DNA of 64,000 bases from Pseudomonas campi. Its GTDB lineage: Bacteria; Pseudomonadota; Gammaproteobacteria; Pseudomonadales; Pseudomonadaceae. Position 1 is the stretch's first letter, and the number at the start of each line of letters is the position of its first letter. The translations under genes and the position numbers were made by a program. Of the stretch, positions 17,387-24,795 are shown in pieces. The notes beneath the pieces were generated by a model. That model saw only the letters and a program-made list of their open reading frames with translations, was not told the origin of the DNA and did no database searches. The stretch is taken from the NCBI RefSeq assembly GCF_013200955.2, contig NZ_CP053697.2, forward strand, positions 1,302,001-1,366,000, in the 5' to 3' direction.

Positions 17387-17548
17387 TCAGATCTCCGGAG
17401 TGTCAGTGGAGCCTTGGTTGGATTCAGTGGCTAATTTTAAGCGATCAGCTTTGCTGATGTACGTGGGTTTTTTCTTTGGCGCCAATTTGGCGCTGGCTTT
17501 TTTGGCGTTAGCTGCCAAGAGCTGTTTGATTTTTTTACGACGGTTCAT
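17387..17548 (-). CDS. DUF2986 small basic protein
   Basis: A 53-residue, very basic protein beginning MNRRKKIKQLLAANAKK, continuing ASAKLAPKKKPTYISKADR. This is the pattern of the DUF2986 family (short, Lys-rich, ending the conserved part with YISKADRxKL). ATG is at 17548, TGA at 17387. Its function is unknown; the charge suggests nucleic acid or ribosome association. It is the last chromosomal gene before the distal end of the cassette array. Confidence 0.75.
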   Translation of the reverse strand: MNRRKKIKQLLAANAKKASAKLAPKKKPTYISKADRLKLATESNQGSTDTPEI

Positions 17549-17610
17549 GTTCTGCTGCTCAGCGTGTGGTTGTTGATAATATTAAATGAAAGTGTTGATG
17601 TGGCGCGCCT

Positions 17611-17648
17611 CTAACCCGTCTCAGTGAATGACTTTAGTCAGTCGTTAG
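17611..17648 (-). other. Short degenerate terminal attC (number 39)
   Basis: CTAAC (17611) and GTTAG (17644-17648) stand only 38 bp apart, half the normal length, and the central hairpin of the other sites is absent. The upstream gene still uses the TTA inside GTTAG as its stop. Probably a deleted or non-functional site that fixes the distal end of the array. Confidence 0.5.
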
Positions 17649-18019
17649 GCTACAGCATGACGCAAATAAAATTTCCTCACCTCGATAAATTGCCAAAGTG
17701 AGCTTAGCAGGCAAAGTGCAATGATGGCCCTGGATAAGGGTAAATGAAACTGCTCAAGACCTGCCAAGGCAAACCCCGAGTGAATTAAAAATGTGAGCAC
17801 GCCAAGAGTCGCGCAGACGGTAGCGAAAATAATAGCTTTACTGCTTGATTGGATTACGTGTTTATAACCCAATAGTACGACTGGAATTATCAGGCTATTA
17901 AAAAGCAGATACCCTTGAACGCCACCCGGCAGATAGAACATCTCCCACTCTCGCCAAAACGCGGCATCAATTTGGTGCAAAATTAACAGGCACATTGTTA
18001 AGAAAAAGCTTCTTTCCAT
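17645..18019 (-). CDS. Cassette 39: small membrane protein (possible DUF6713)
   Basis: A 124-residue protein with four hydrophobic segments, beginning MERSFFLTMCLLILHQIDAA. The early HQIDAAFWREWEMF motif recalls DUF6713-type integron membrane proteins, though I am not certain. ATG 18019 has AAGGAA eight bases upstream and is preferred to an in-frame GTG six bases earlier. The stop codon is supplied by the degenerate terminal attC core. It is the oldest, most distal cassette. Confidence 0.75.
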   Translation of the reverse strand: MERSFFLTMCLLILHQIDAAFWREWEMFYLPGGVQGYLLFNSLIIPVVLLGYKHVIQSSSKAIIFATVCATLGVLTFLIHSGFALAGLEQFHLPLSRAIIALCLLSSLWQFIEVRKFYLRHAVA

Positions 18020-18044
18020 TTGCACGATTCCTTGGGGTTGTAGC

Positions 18045-18117
18045 CTAACGTTTGGTTAAGGGGCCGGCTTTAGCCGGTCCCGAGTGAGCGAAGCGAACTG
18101 CTTGAACCAGTTGTTAG
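18045..18117 (-). other. attC site 1 (toxin-antitoxin cassette)
   Basis: 73 bp, lineage A (GTTTGGTTAAGG ... CTTGAACC arms) with the GGCTTTAGCC apical stem. Confidence 0.93.
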
Positions 18118-18404
18118 GTGCTTTGCATGCGGTCTTCATAGTGGTGCCATATACGAAGAATCACGACAGTTTCGGTATGAGTTGCATACCGAATTACGTA
18201 TTTCCCGAAAATTGCGTCGCGAATAGCTTTTGGGTCTGGGGCTAATTCGACTGCGCGGCCCATTGTTGGAAATAGGCGAAGATTTTCGATGCGCGCAATG
18301 AGTTCTGTTGCTACACGTGCGGCGGCAAGGGGATCTTTCTCAGCAATGAATTCCCGGAGACGAACCAAATCTGCCACGGACTCTTCTGAGTAGACCAGCT
18401 TCAT
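18114..18404 (-). CDS. parE: Cassette 38: RelE/ParE-family toxin
   Basis: A 96-residue ParE/RelE-superfamily toxin. LVYSEESVADLVRLREFI, then DPLAAARVATELIARIENL, and late FGKYVIRYATHTETVVILRIWHHYEDR fit the family fold, with the usual C-terminal basic/aromatic end. ParE-type members poison gyrase while RelE-type cleave mRNA; the sequence looks more ParE-like but the target is not certain. The ATG overlaps the antitoxin stop by 4 bases, so the pair is translationally coupled. The TAA stop lies inside the attC core. Confidence 0.88.
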   Translation of the reverse strand: MKLVYSEESVADLVRLREFIAEKDPLAAARVATELIARIENLRLFPTMGRAVELAPDPKAIRDAIFGKYVIRYATHTETVVILRIWHHYEDRMQST

Positions 18405-18673
18405 TGGCCCGCCTTCGGTGGTGGCAGTTCATTGGAGCTGCCCCAGCTTTGGAGCCAAGTGTTTACGGCCTCGTCGGACACGACCTTGCCCTGTGCTACG
18501 GACTCCATAGCTTGTAGCGTTTCCTGCCAGCGGTTCTGCTCTAATGTCTGGCGCTCAAAAAATTCTCTAAGTGCCTGATTAATAAGCCAGCTTTTGCTCC
18601 TATGAAGCTTTTCGGCCATGGCTCCAAGGTTTTCTTCTAGCTCAGGTTGTAGCCGGACGGTTGTGACGCTCAT
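18401..18673 (-). CDS. parD: Cassette 38: CopG/RHH-type antitoxin
   Basis: A 90-residue protein from ATG 18673 (an in-frame ATG five codons earlier is possible). The N-terminus MSVTTVRLQPELEENLGAMA continues with HRSKSWLINQALREFFE, a ribbon-helix-helix DNA-binding domain. The acidic, flexible C-terminus should wrap the toxin. Antitoxin first, toxin second with a 4-base overlap is the standard parDE layout. Such modules are thought to stabilise large cassette arrays against deletion. Confidence 0.87.
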   Translation of the reverse strand: MSVTTVRLQPELEENLGAMAEKLHRSKSWLINQALREFFERQTLEQNRWQETLQAMESVAQGKVVSDEAVNTWLQSWGSSNELPPPKAGQ

Positions 18674-18760
18674 TGGGGTGCTCTCCATACTGTTGAATGC
18701 AATGTATTACATGGTATTCAGTGGGGCAAGCGGGCGTTGACGGATGGTGGGCCATAGCAT

Positions 18761-18833
18761 CTAACGTTTGGTTAAGGGGCCGGCTTTAGCCGGTCCCGAG
18801 CGAGCGAAGCGAACGGCTTGAACCATTTGTTAG
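18761..18833 (-). other. attC site 2 (ATP-grasp cassette)
   Basis: 73 bp, lineage A; differs from site 1 by CGAGCGAGCG in the right half and ACCATTTGTTAG at the core. Confidence 0.93.
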
Positions 18834-19612
18834 CCGGCAGCACGCAGCATTTGTGCGAACCTCTCAGCCTCCCATTCCTTTCTGTCTGAAACTTGACCGT
18901 CACCGAGTTCAACTACTCGGATTACATTGTCTGACCTCAACACAACGTCAACCGAGAAGAATGGGCTCCTGACTATTCGAGCGCAGACATTAACAATTTC
19001 CGGAACATTACCTGCTGCCGCGTAGGGTTTGCCGTTCAGAACAAAGTACCGTCGCTCCGTGCCTTCTATGTAGTTTTCACGTTTTCTGACGCAAACGCCG
19101 CCTTCGATTTGGCCACGATATTTTTGCATTAGCTGAACAACTGCTCCGATTTGATTCGGTGTGTCAACCAAAGAGCCGCCAGCAGTGTTCAGTGACTTAA
19201 CATAGTCTTTTATAAAATACCCTGGCCACTTTAGGTGAGCCAGCTCTTCTTCAAAGTTTGCGTCACTTTTTAGGACTATGGTTTCGCTAGTTAAGTCAGT
19301 TAGGTGTGGATACCATTCAGGTAGGTGATGGCAAAGCTTGTATTGCACAGGGCTTGTGAATGCTAAGACCCCTTTACTGTGCAGCGCAGAAGATAAACGT
19401 TCGTATAGTTCTGGTGTGAGCATCCAGCCGCGATATAAGACTATTTCGCCCTGTTGGGCTTCTGGACGAATTTTTAAAATGCCAGACTCAAAATCTTCAA
19501 AGGAAAATAATGATGTGCTGATGCCAGCAGCTAACGCAGCATCGAATTCTTCCTTGTAACTCTCATCTGGGAGCTTGGAGTCAAGAGGGTCGCTTGGATA
19601 GAGTAAACGCAT
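18830..19612 (-). CDS. Cassette 37: ATP-grasp domain protein (DUF4343-like)
   Basis: At 260 residues the largest single protein in the array. The second half has ATP-grasp features: WPGYFIKDYVKS (nucleotide-binding lysine), GGVCVRKRENY, and the terminal metal-binding stretch VVELGDGQVSDRKEW. This fits the DUF4343 ATP-grasp group, members of which ligate a carboxylate to an amine using ATP; the substrate is unknown. GAGGAA precedes ATG 19612. The TAA stop lies in the attC core. Confidence 0.75.
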   Translation of the reverse strand: MRLLYPSDPLDSKLPDESYKEEFDAALAAGISTSLFSFEDFESGILKIRPEAQQGEIVLYRGWMLTPELYERLSSALHSKGVLAFTSPVQYKLCHHLPEWYPHLTDLTSETIVLKSDANFEEELAHLKWPGYFIKDYVKSLNTAGGSLVDTPNQIGAVVQLMQKYRGQIEGGVCVRKRENYIEGTERRYFVLNGKPYAAAGNVPEIVNVCARIVRSPFFSVDVVLRSDNVIRVVELGDGQVSDRKEWEAERFAQMLRAAG

Positions 19613-19627
19613 GTATTCCTCTGCTGG

Positions 19628-19699
19628 CTAACGTTTGGTTAAGGGGCCGCGGAACGCGGTCCCGAGCGAGCGAAGCGAGTGGCTTGAACCAGTTGTTAG
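19628..19699 (-). other. attC site 3
   Basis: 72 bp, lineage A arms but with the alternative apical stem CCGCGGAACGCGG. Confidence 0.93.
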
Positions 19700-20031
19700 G
19701 TTTCCTCACCGTATTCCAAGGCATCGCCTTTCATTGCTTCTATGAAAGACTCAATGGAACCGTAAGAAAACCAAGCTGGCCATTTATCAGGGAATGCTCC
19801 GGGGCCAGAGCCCCATACCAGATGCACGTTTACATATGACCCGTTACTTAAAATTACGACTACATCGTCGCAGTCAATCCGGCGACCTATGACTCTTCCT
19901 CCTTTACCGAATAAAGGGTGAGCCTTGGTGATTTCCTGCTCAAACTGATTTTGGACACCAGGAATTTCGGCCGCAAATTGAATAGCTCGCCAAGGCTGTT
20001 TCCACTCGATGACCGGCACGTAACTCTCCAT
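19696..20031 (-). CDS. Cassette 36: hypothetical soluble protein
   Basis: 111 residues, no signal peptide or membrane segment, aromatic-rich (SYVPVIEWKQPWRAIQFAAE; WPAWFSYGSIESFIEAM). It looks like a compact alpha/beta domain. I do not recognise a family. It fills its cassette completely, with the stop inside the attC core. Confidence 0.75.
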   Translation of the reverse strand: MESYVPVIEWKQPWRAIQFAAEIPGVQNQFEQEITKAHPLFGKGGRVIGRRIDCDDVVVILSNGSYVNVHLVWGSGPGAFPDKWPAWFSYGSIESFIEAMKGDALEYGEET

Positions 20032-20036
20032 GGAAC

Positions 20037-20109
20037 CTAACGTTTGGTTAAGGGGCCGGCTTTAGCCGGTCCCGAGTGAGCGAAGCGAGCGGCTTGAACC
20101 AGTTGTTAG
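20037..20109 (-). other. attC site 4
   Basis: 73 bp, lineage A with the GGCTTTAGCC stem. Confidence 0.93.
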
Positions 20110-20118
20110 GCGTCTGGC

Positions 20119-20523
20119 TCACTTGGGAACCACACTCTGCATCGTGCTGATAATGAACTTGGCAAAAGACTCACTCACAATTGTTTCCTCTCGGGGCACC
20201 GGAACTTTGATGCTCCTGTTTTCTCCGGAAATTCTGTTGACCAAGTTTGCGCGGAGTACCTGAGGATCGCTCGGGCCCCATGGCTCTTCGTAAGACAAAC
20301 GAAGTTCCCAGTGTGTGGGTTCTCCGCGTCTAACTTTGTTTGTGCCGATGAATACACCCCAACTTAAACGATGCGATGCGTGACCAGCATCAAGTCTTTT
20401 CCGGTTGCTTGCATCAGCCGCGACCAGCTCGGCTCCATGTAGCACATCCCGAATCTCGCTAATCGTCATGTCTAGTTTTGCTTCGAAGCTTCGAAAGACA
20501 CGCTCAGTATCTGGGCCGTACAT
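20119..20523 (-). CDS. Cassette 35: hypothetical soluble protein
   Basis: 134 residues, soluble, mixed charge. It starts MYGPDTERVFRSFEAKLDMT close behind attC 5, and ends FAKFIISTMQSVVPK ten bases before its own attC. A central strand-rich part (THWELRLSYEEPWGPSD) is the clearest feature. No family recognised. Confidence 0.72.
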   Translation of the reverse strand: MYGPDTERVFRSFEAKLDMTISEIRDVLHGAELVAADASNRKRLDAGHASHRLSWGVFIGTNKVRRGEPTHWELRLSYEEPWGPSDPQVLRANLVNRISGENRSIKVPVPREETIVSESFAKFIISTMQSVVPK

Positions 20524-20531
20524 AGGGACGC

Positions 20532-20604
20532 CTAACGTTTGGTTAAGGAGCCGGCTTTAGCCGGTCCCGAGTGAGCGAAGCGAACGGCTTGAACCATTTG
20601 TTAG
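20532..20604 (-). other. attC site 5
   Basis: 73 bp, lineage A; GGAGCC replaces GGGGCC at the stem base. Confidence 0.93.
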
Positions 20605-20954
20605 GCAGCAGTACTGATGTGCTCAAGACTTATACCTTTCTCGGTTGATATAAACTCTACTAGGAGTTTTGCGCCAGAGTCTGTTTCTACAAGGCATTCA
20701 ATGACAGCCTCTATGCCTGAAGAATTTTCGGTGAGGAAAGATACTTCAATTTCAGGCAGTGGGGGCAGAGGTGTAAACCCATGCGCCCCAAGCTCATGTA
20801 AGCATGCACTGAGATCCGCGTGGATCGCTTGGTGCGCTGGCCTTCCAAAGGCTAAGGCGTAGCCATATTGGTTAGCCAGCAGCTCAATGTGCCCCAACTG
20901 TAAAAGCTGAATTGCTTCCGAGCATTTAACTTTGAGGTCTGCACTGTCTTCCAT
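20601..20954 (-). CDS. Cassette 34: hypothetical acidic protein
   Basis: 117 residues, soluble and acidic, with a helical N-terminal half (SEAIQLLQLGHIELLANQYG) and a strand-rich C-terminal half (LPEIEVSFLTEN, KLLVEFISTEKG). The arrangement recalls small immunity-type proteins but nothing specific supports that. Stop in the attC core. Confidence 0.72.
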   Translation of the reverse strand: MEDSADLKVKCSEAIQLLQLGHIELLANQYGYALAFGRPAHQAIHADLSACLHELGAHGFTPLPPLPEIEVSFLTENSSGIEAVIECLVETDSGAKLLVEFISTEKGISLEHISTAA

Positions 20955-20961
20955 ATGCTGC

Positions 20962-21034
20962 CTAACGTTTGGTTAAGGGGCCGGCTTTAGCCGGTCCCGA
21001 GTGAGCGAAGCGAACGGCTTGAACCGTTTGTTAG
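20962..21034 (-). other. attC site 6
   Basis: 73 bp, lineage A; core end ACCGTTTGTTAG. Confidence 0.93.
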
Positions 21035-21444
21035 GCACTGGCACGGCTCCATAATTCGGATATGAAATTTGCAGGAGGATAAAAAATTAATGCAACAGCA
21101 ACATAGAAATATCCTACAAGCAGAGTGAAGCCGCCGAGGCCTATGGATGTTGGAATTGCATCAGTTGGTGCACCTCCACCTAAAAGCCAAATGGCGATTA
21201 GACCCCCAGTTATAGAGAATGGGCAAAAAATGATGGGGAGAAGCAAGGATAATTTTATTGTGTTTCGAAAAGACATATTCCTCTGCCAATATCCAATAGC
21301 TACGCAGAATATTAAATATGGCACTCCTGCTAGTAGTGCTGCCCAGAATAACATTCCGAAAGGTTTTGGTGCCAACAAGCTCAGCGGAGCAGGAAGCAAA
21401 ATTGGCAGAGCAATCGCAAATCTAAAGTACGTTGTGTGCTTCAT
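21031..21444 (-). CDS. Cassette 33: four-helix membrane protein
   Basis: 137 residues with four hydrophobic segments (near 8-28, 32-50, 63-88 and 100-125) and few charged residues between. Proline/glycine-rich turns suggest a compact bundle. It begins MKHTTYFRFAIALPILLPAP. Function unknown; stop in the attC core. Confidence 0.75.
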   Translation of the reverse strand: MKHTTYFRFAIALPILLPAPLSLLAPKPFGMLFWAALLAGVPYLIFCVAIGYWQRNMSFRNTIKLSLLLPIIFCPFSITGGLIAIWLLGGGAPTDAIPTSIGLGGFTLLVGYFYVAVALIFYPPANFISELWSRASA

Positions 21445-21455
21445 GCTATTGGTGC

Positions 21456-21527
21456 CTAACGATTAAGCTAAGGGGCCGCGGAACGCGGTCCCAGCGAACG
21501 AAGTGAGCGCTTTGAGCGTATTGTTAG
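21456..21527 (-). other. attC site 7
   Basis: 72 bp, lineage B (GATTAAGCTAAGG ... CTTTGAGCG arms) with the GCGGAACGC stem. Confidence 0.93.
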
Positions 21528-21799
21528 ATGCCTCTTGCACGATGAACTGCCTCATTAAGCTGGCCTTCAAAAAGCTCTGTTTCATCTCGCTCTTCTGAAA
21601 CAAGACGGCGCTCCGCTTCGGCAAGAACCTCTGGGATGGCTATGCGTTGTTCCAAGAAAGTTGCGACCATGTGATCGGATAGTTCTGTCAGCGGTACATT
21701 CCAAGCAGCCTTGCAGCGCTGCATCAGGCTGGTTGTAGCCTCACCAGACCATGGGCCAACAATTTCCAAGACGGTTAGAGAGTTAGTCATTTGAGGCAT
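21524..21799 (-). CDS. Cassette 32: small hypothetical helical protein
   Basis: 91 residues, soluble, mainly helical, acidic C-terminal half (EAERRLVSEERDETELFEGQ). ATG 21799 touches the attC core of the neighbouring cassette; a second ATG at 21790 is an equally good start. Neither has a clear ribosome binding site. No family recognised; stop in the attC core. Confidence 0.65.
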   Translation of the reverse strand: MPQMTNSLTVLEIVGPWSGEATTSLMQRCKAAWNVPLTELSDHMVATFLEQRIAIPEVLAEAERRLVSEERDETELFEGQLNEAVHRARGI

Positions 21800-21873
21800 C
21801 TAACGTTTGGTTAAGGGGCCGGCTTTAGCCGGTCCCGCAGTGAGCGAAGCGAACGACTTGAACCATTTGTTAG
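21800..21873 (-). other. attC site 8 (gene-less cassette, family B)
   Basis: 74 bp, lineage A with an extra C (CCCGCAGTGAG) seen also in sites 9, 11 and 23. Confidence 0.93.
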
Positions 21874-22155
21874 GCAGAGGACTTCGAGCCGAACGCAGGC
21901 GATGAATACCGCACTGTGGCCAACCTGTAGCGGCCTTGCAAGCAGCTGATTCCTTATGGATGGAGCCTCGACTGAGCGGGCTTCCAGGCGCTTGCATCGA
22001 TAACCCGCAGCCTTGAGGCGCGGCGAGCAGCGAAGAGGTTGGAGCGGAGCGCCGAGCCGATTATTGAGCACGTTTGGCTTCGGCGTTGCACATAGTTTTG
22101 GGATGTAACTTTTCAAGACTTCCATGCCCGCACATTCCTTTATTGCTTTTGCCGC
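21874..22155 (-). other. Cassette 31: gene-less cassette, family B copy 1
   Basis: A 282-bp cassette body without a convincing gene. One frame is open (ATG 22125, reading on through the attC), but there is no ribosome binding site and the frame has no natural end. A related cassette lies at 28935-29216. Blocks such as GATGAATACCGCACTGTGG, CGATTATTGAGCACGTTT and GACTTCCATGCCCGCACAT are nearly invariant, while other stretches differ widely. By eye nucleotide identity exceeds the identity of the translated frames, which speaks for a conserved DNA or RNA signal and against a protein. Confidence 0.6.
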
Positions 22156-22229
22156 CTAACGTTTGGTTAAGGGGCCGGCTTTAGCCGGTCCCGCAGTGAG
22201 CGAAGCGAACGACTTGAACCAGTTGTTAG
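22156..22229 (-). other. attC site 9
   Basis: 74 bp, lineage A with the extra C (CCCGCAGTGAG). Confidence 0.93.
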
Positions 22230-22255
22230 GCGGCGATATAGATGAACAGTACTGA

Positions 22256-22828
22256 TTAGGATACCCATAAATTCTCCAGCCATATTACCCGCCAGCCCCA
22301 AAAGCCTCTTTCAAGATAAACCATATAACCTCTGCCACATAGCGGGCCACAGGAAGAGGAATAGTAGACAAGTGCTTTGCTTGCAGATTTATTGAAGCCT
22401 ACTCTGGATAAACTAATAATACTAAGAGACTCAGGGTGCAACTTATTAAAGGTTTCCCAGCGACTTTTCAATGACCGTTTTGGATTGCCAAATATCTCAG
22501 TGCGCTCATTTTCTGCAAAAATTTGTAAATCTTCGTGCGCAGGTAAAGGGAGAGTACTTGAGGACGAATTTATAGTAGTTAAAGATCTCTTTACAGAAGT
22601 TAAGTTAGTGGACTGGTATTTGAAACTGGAGATATATCGGGCCATTTGCTCTTCGTCAAATGGAGCTGACTCGCTGTTGAGGACTACATTTTGTAATGTG
22701 TCCTTAGGCCAGTAATTTATTAGCGCACTATAAACCTCACGTTCCTGCTCAATCAGGTTATCGCTTTGGTCACAGCCAAGCAGAGAGCCCAGAAGCAGAA
22801 CGGTCAGATAGATGGCGCGTAATTTCAT
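22256..22828 (-). CDS. Cassette 30: lipoprotein of unknown function
   Basis: 190 residues with a lipoprotein signal peptide (LLLGSLLGC-DQS). The mature part is helical with a Ser/Thr-rich stretch (SLTTINSSSSTLPLP) and ends in a strand-rich domain with SCGPLCGRGYMVYLERG, a possible disulfide pair. Aspartate follows the lipid-modified cysteine, which in enterobacteria would favour retention at the inner membrane. No family recognised. Confidence 0.78.
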   Translation of the reverse strand: MKLRAIYLTVLLLGSLLGCDQSDNLIEQEREVYSALINYWPKDTLQNVVLNSESAPFDEEQMARYISSFKYQSTNLTSVKRSLTTINSSSSTLPLPAHEDLQIFAENERTEIFGNPKRSLKSRWETFNKLHPESLSIISLSRVGFNKSASKALVYYSSSCGPLCGRGYMVYLERGFWGWRVIWLENLWVS

Positions 22829-22838
22829 GCAGAGCTGC

Positions 22839-22909
22839 CTAACGTTTGGTTAAGGGGCCGGCTTCGCCGGTCCCAGCGAGCGGAGCGAGCGATTTGAACC
22901 AGTTGTTAG
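22839..22909 (-). other. attC site 10 (gene-less cassette, family A)
   Basis: 71 bp, the shortest of the regular sites; GGCTTCGCC stem, CAGCGAGCGGAGCGAGCG. Confidence 0.93.
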
Positions 22910-23153
22910 GCAGCGGGCTTCGAGTCGGACGCAAGACATGCTGACAACGCCGAGCTTAACCGGCGGTATGCACGGCGTGTCGGCTTTGGCCCCGGAAGTT
23001 ATTTGTGATGTGCGCATTTCCTGAAAGCAACTCCTTTGCGGGCCACAAATAACGGCCTCTACTGCCAGGCGACTATTCGATTCAGGAACACCGCGCGGAT
23101 GCGGCGATTGTGTTTCCTGACTCGGTGCTGAACAACCCATTTCGCCCTTGCGC
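22910..23153 (-). other. Cassette 29: gene-less structured cassette, family A copy 3
   Basis: A 244-bp cassette body closely similar to those at 35956-36193 and 36266-36503. It carries the conserved inverted repeat GTTATTTGTG (22998-23007) / CACAAATAAC (23044-23053). One frame is open in all three copies; only this copy has an ATG (at 23140) in front of it, and it reads on through the attC without a stop of its own. I therefore treat it as probably non-coding. Confidence 0.65.
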
Positions 23154-23227
23154 CTAACGTTTGGTTAAGGGGCCGGCTTTAGCCGGTCCCGCAGTGAGCG
23201 AAGCGAACGACTTGAACCAGTTGTTAG
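23154..23227 (-). other. attC site 11
   Basis: 74 bp, lineage A with the extra C. Confidence 0.93.
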
Positions 23228-23649
23228 AGATTTGCACGATGCGCGGCAAGAAGATAGCCGGCTGGAGCGGCTAGCGCAAAGAGTACTGAGTATTTTGCTA
23301 TTTGTGCTAAGGCAGATGTTGCGAGTATTAGCATGGAGTCGGTGTTGCTTAGTTCTGATGCTTGCATTGCGAATACAGCCACTCCAAGTAGTGCTCCATA
23401 TGTTGCTCCTAACATTGCGCCATGTTGTGCTGGTTTATTTTTGCATAAGTAGCCGACGTAAAACCCAGGGATGGCCCATGCCAGCATCGATGTAGCTTGT
23501 ATCAACATACTGAAAAGTGGAGATAGGAAATATGGAGTATATGAAGCAACATCGGAAGCGATTGCTTTTTGACCACGTAGCAGAGCTTGTGAAATGACGC
23601 TGGCCAGAAATGCTACGAGTATCCCTAGGATGAGAGCACGCTTATTCAT
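23224..23649 (-). CDS. Cassette 28: four-helix membrane protein
   Basis: 141 residues, four predicted membrane segments rich in Ala, Gly and Ser (LILGILVAFLASVISQALL; MLGATYGALLGVAVFAM; YSVLFALAAPAGYLLAAH). The Gly/Ala-rich helices suggest tight packing, perhaps as an oligomer. Unknown function; stop in the attC core. Confidence 0.76.
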   Translation of the reverse strand: MNKRALILGILVAFLASVISQALLRGQKAIASDVASYTPYFLSPLFSMLIQATSMLAWAIPGFYVGYLCKNKPAQHGAMLGATYGALLGVAVFAMQASELSNTDSMLILATSALAQIAKYSVLFALAAPAGYLLAAHRANL

Positions 23650-23657
23650 GACTATCT

Positions 23658-23730
23658 CTAACGTTTGGTTAAGGGGCCGGCTTTAGCCGGTCCCGAGTGA
23701 GCGAAGCGAGCGACTTGAACCATTTGTTAG
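23658..23730 (-). other. attC site 12
   Basis: 73 bp, lineage A; core end ACCATTTGTTAG. Confidence 0.93.
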
Positions 23731-24251
23731 CTGTCCACCGCCCAAAACTCATTCTCTAGGGCTTCCTTTGCAAGTTCTGATGCGTGGATATTGTAGAGCG
23801 GGCATGCTGCAACGTGTTGCAGAAACTCACGACACACGCGTTTCTTCCCACCGTCAATTCTAGAGAACTGACCTCGCGAGTACTCCCTAAGCTCATCATC
23901 GTCTTCATTCAGCCTGAAGTGGGATATCACGCTCCAAGCACTAGAACACTTTGGGTGATCAAATTGCTCTGGAAACCTAAGCAGAGCGACCATGTACGCA
24001 GGCAGATAGAACTCGACGCCGCTCGAATCTAGGTAGCAAAGCGAGTAATGCAGGCAATCTTTCAGATGCTCCAGCGGAACATCCCACCACTCACCTATGT
24101 AATCCTTCTCAAGTGTAATCTTCCTCAATTTTGTTTCGTCAGAAATCCAATCATCCATCGCCATCGCCGCATACAGACCGCGATGAGTTGGAAATGGAAT
24201 TGAGCCAAATTCCTCATGTATTCGTCGAAGTAGTGCGGGCGCGTTGGTCAT
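23727..24251 (-). CDS. Cassette 27: DUF6714-like soluble protein
   Basis: 174 residues, soluble. The central CLHYSLCYLDSSGVEFYLPA followed by YMVALLRFP and the late KKRVCREFLQHVA pattern match proteins I recall as DUF6714, a frequent guest of integron cassettes and of immunity-gene islands. The cassette at 26167 encodes a distant relative (FIYYFPAFVRLCLNS). Function unknown. Stop in the attC core. Confidence 0.72.
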   Translation of the reverse strand: MTNAPALLRRIHEEFGSIPFPTHRGLYAAMAMDDWISDETKLRKITLEKDYIGEWWDVPLEHLKDCLHYSLCYLDSSGVEFYLPAYMVALLRFPEQFDHPKCSSAWSVISHFRLNEDDDELREYSRGQFSRIDGGKKRVCREFLQHVAACPLYNIHASELAKEALENEFWAVDS

Positions 24252-24262
24252 GATTTGGACAG

Positions 24263-24334
24263 CTAACGATTAAGCTAAGGGGCCGGCTTCGCCGGTCCCA
24301 GCGAACGAAGTGAGCGCTTTGAGCGCATTGTTAT
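24263..24334 (-). other. attC site 13
   Basis: 72 bp, lineage B with GGCTTCGCC stem; core ends GTTAT. Confidence 0.93.
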
Positions 24335-24338
24335 GCGC

Positions 24339-24698
24339 TCACCAAAGAATTTTTATGCCAGATATTATGGCTAAAAATACAAGCACCCAGAGCACTATGG
24401 GGCCGGATGCACCTTTGAATTTAAATCCCAGTCCCTCAAACTCAATTGGGCCGGAAACTTGTTCTAGAGCACTAACTAATACAAAGGCTGTGATAATTGC
24501 ACCCGGTATGCCAATCACTGCAGCAAGATGTTCGTAGAGTATCTGTATGAATGCGGCGTCGTGCTTAAGGCTCCAGAATAACCAAAATAGATAAATGGCT
24601 CCAATGCAGATGGCTGCAAAGATCGACATCCACTTGGCCGAATTTTTTAGTAATCGAATGTTGAATTCCGACTTTTCTTCAAGCTCTTGCTCAGTCAT
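24339..24698 (-). CDS. Cassette 26: membrane protein with cytoplasmic N-terminus
   Basis: 119 residues. A charged N-terminus (MTEQELEEKSEFNIRLLKNS) is followed by membrane segments at about 25-45, 57-75 and 98-117. Between the last two lies a short soluble loop, EFEGLGFKFKGASGP, a motif seen in small proteins next to transporters. AAGGAA precedes ATG 24698. Function unknown. Confidence 0.74.
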   Translation of the reverse strand: MTEQELEEKSEFNIRLLKNSAKWMSIFAAICIGAIYLFWLFWSLKHDAAFIQILYEHLAAVIGIPGAIITAFVLVSALEQVSGPIEFEGLGFKFKGASGPIVLWVLVFLAIISGIKILW

Positions 24699-24715
24699 AG
24701 AACTTCCTTGAGCGT

Positions 24716-24787
24716 ATAACGATTAAGCTAAGGGGCCGCGGAACGCGGTCCCAGCGAACGAAGTGAGCGCTTTGAGCGCATTGTTAG
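24716..24787 (-). other. attC site 14
   Basis: 72 bp, lineage B with the GCGGAACGC stem; left core ATAAC. Confidence 0.93.
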
Positions 24788-24795
24788 AGGACAAC

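Noticed and set aside
21811..22125. A 104-residue protein in the family B cassette
   Set aside because: No ribosome binding site, no stop before the attC, and weak protein conservation against the second copy. Kept as a gene-less cassette.
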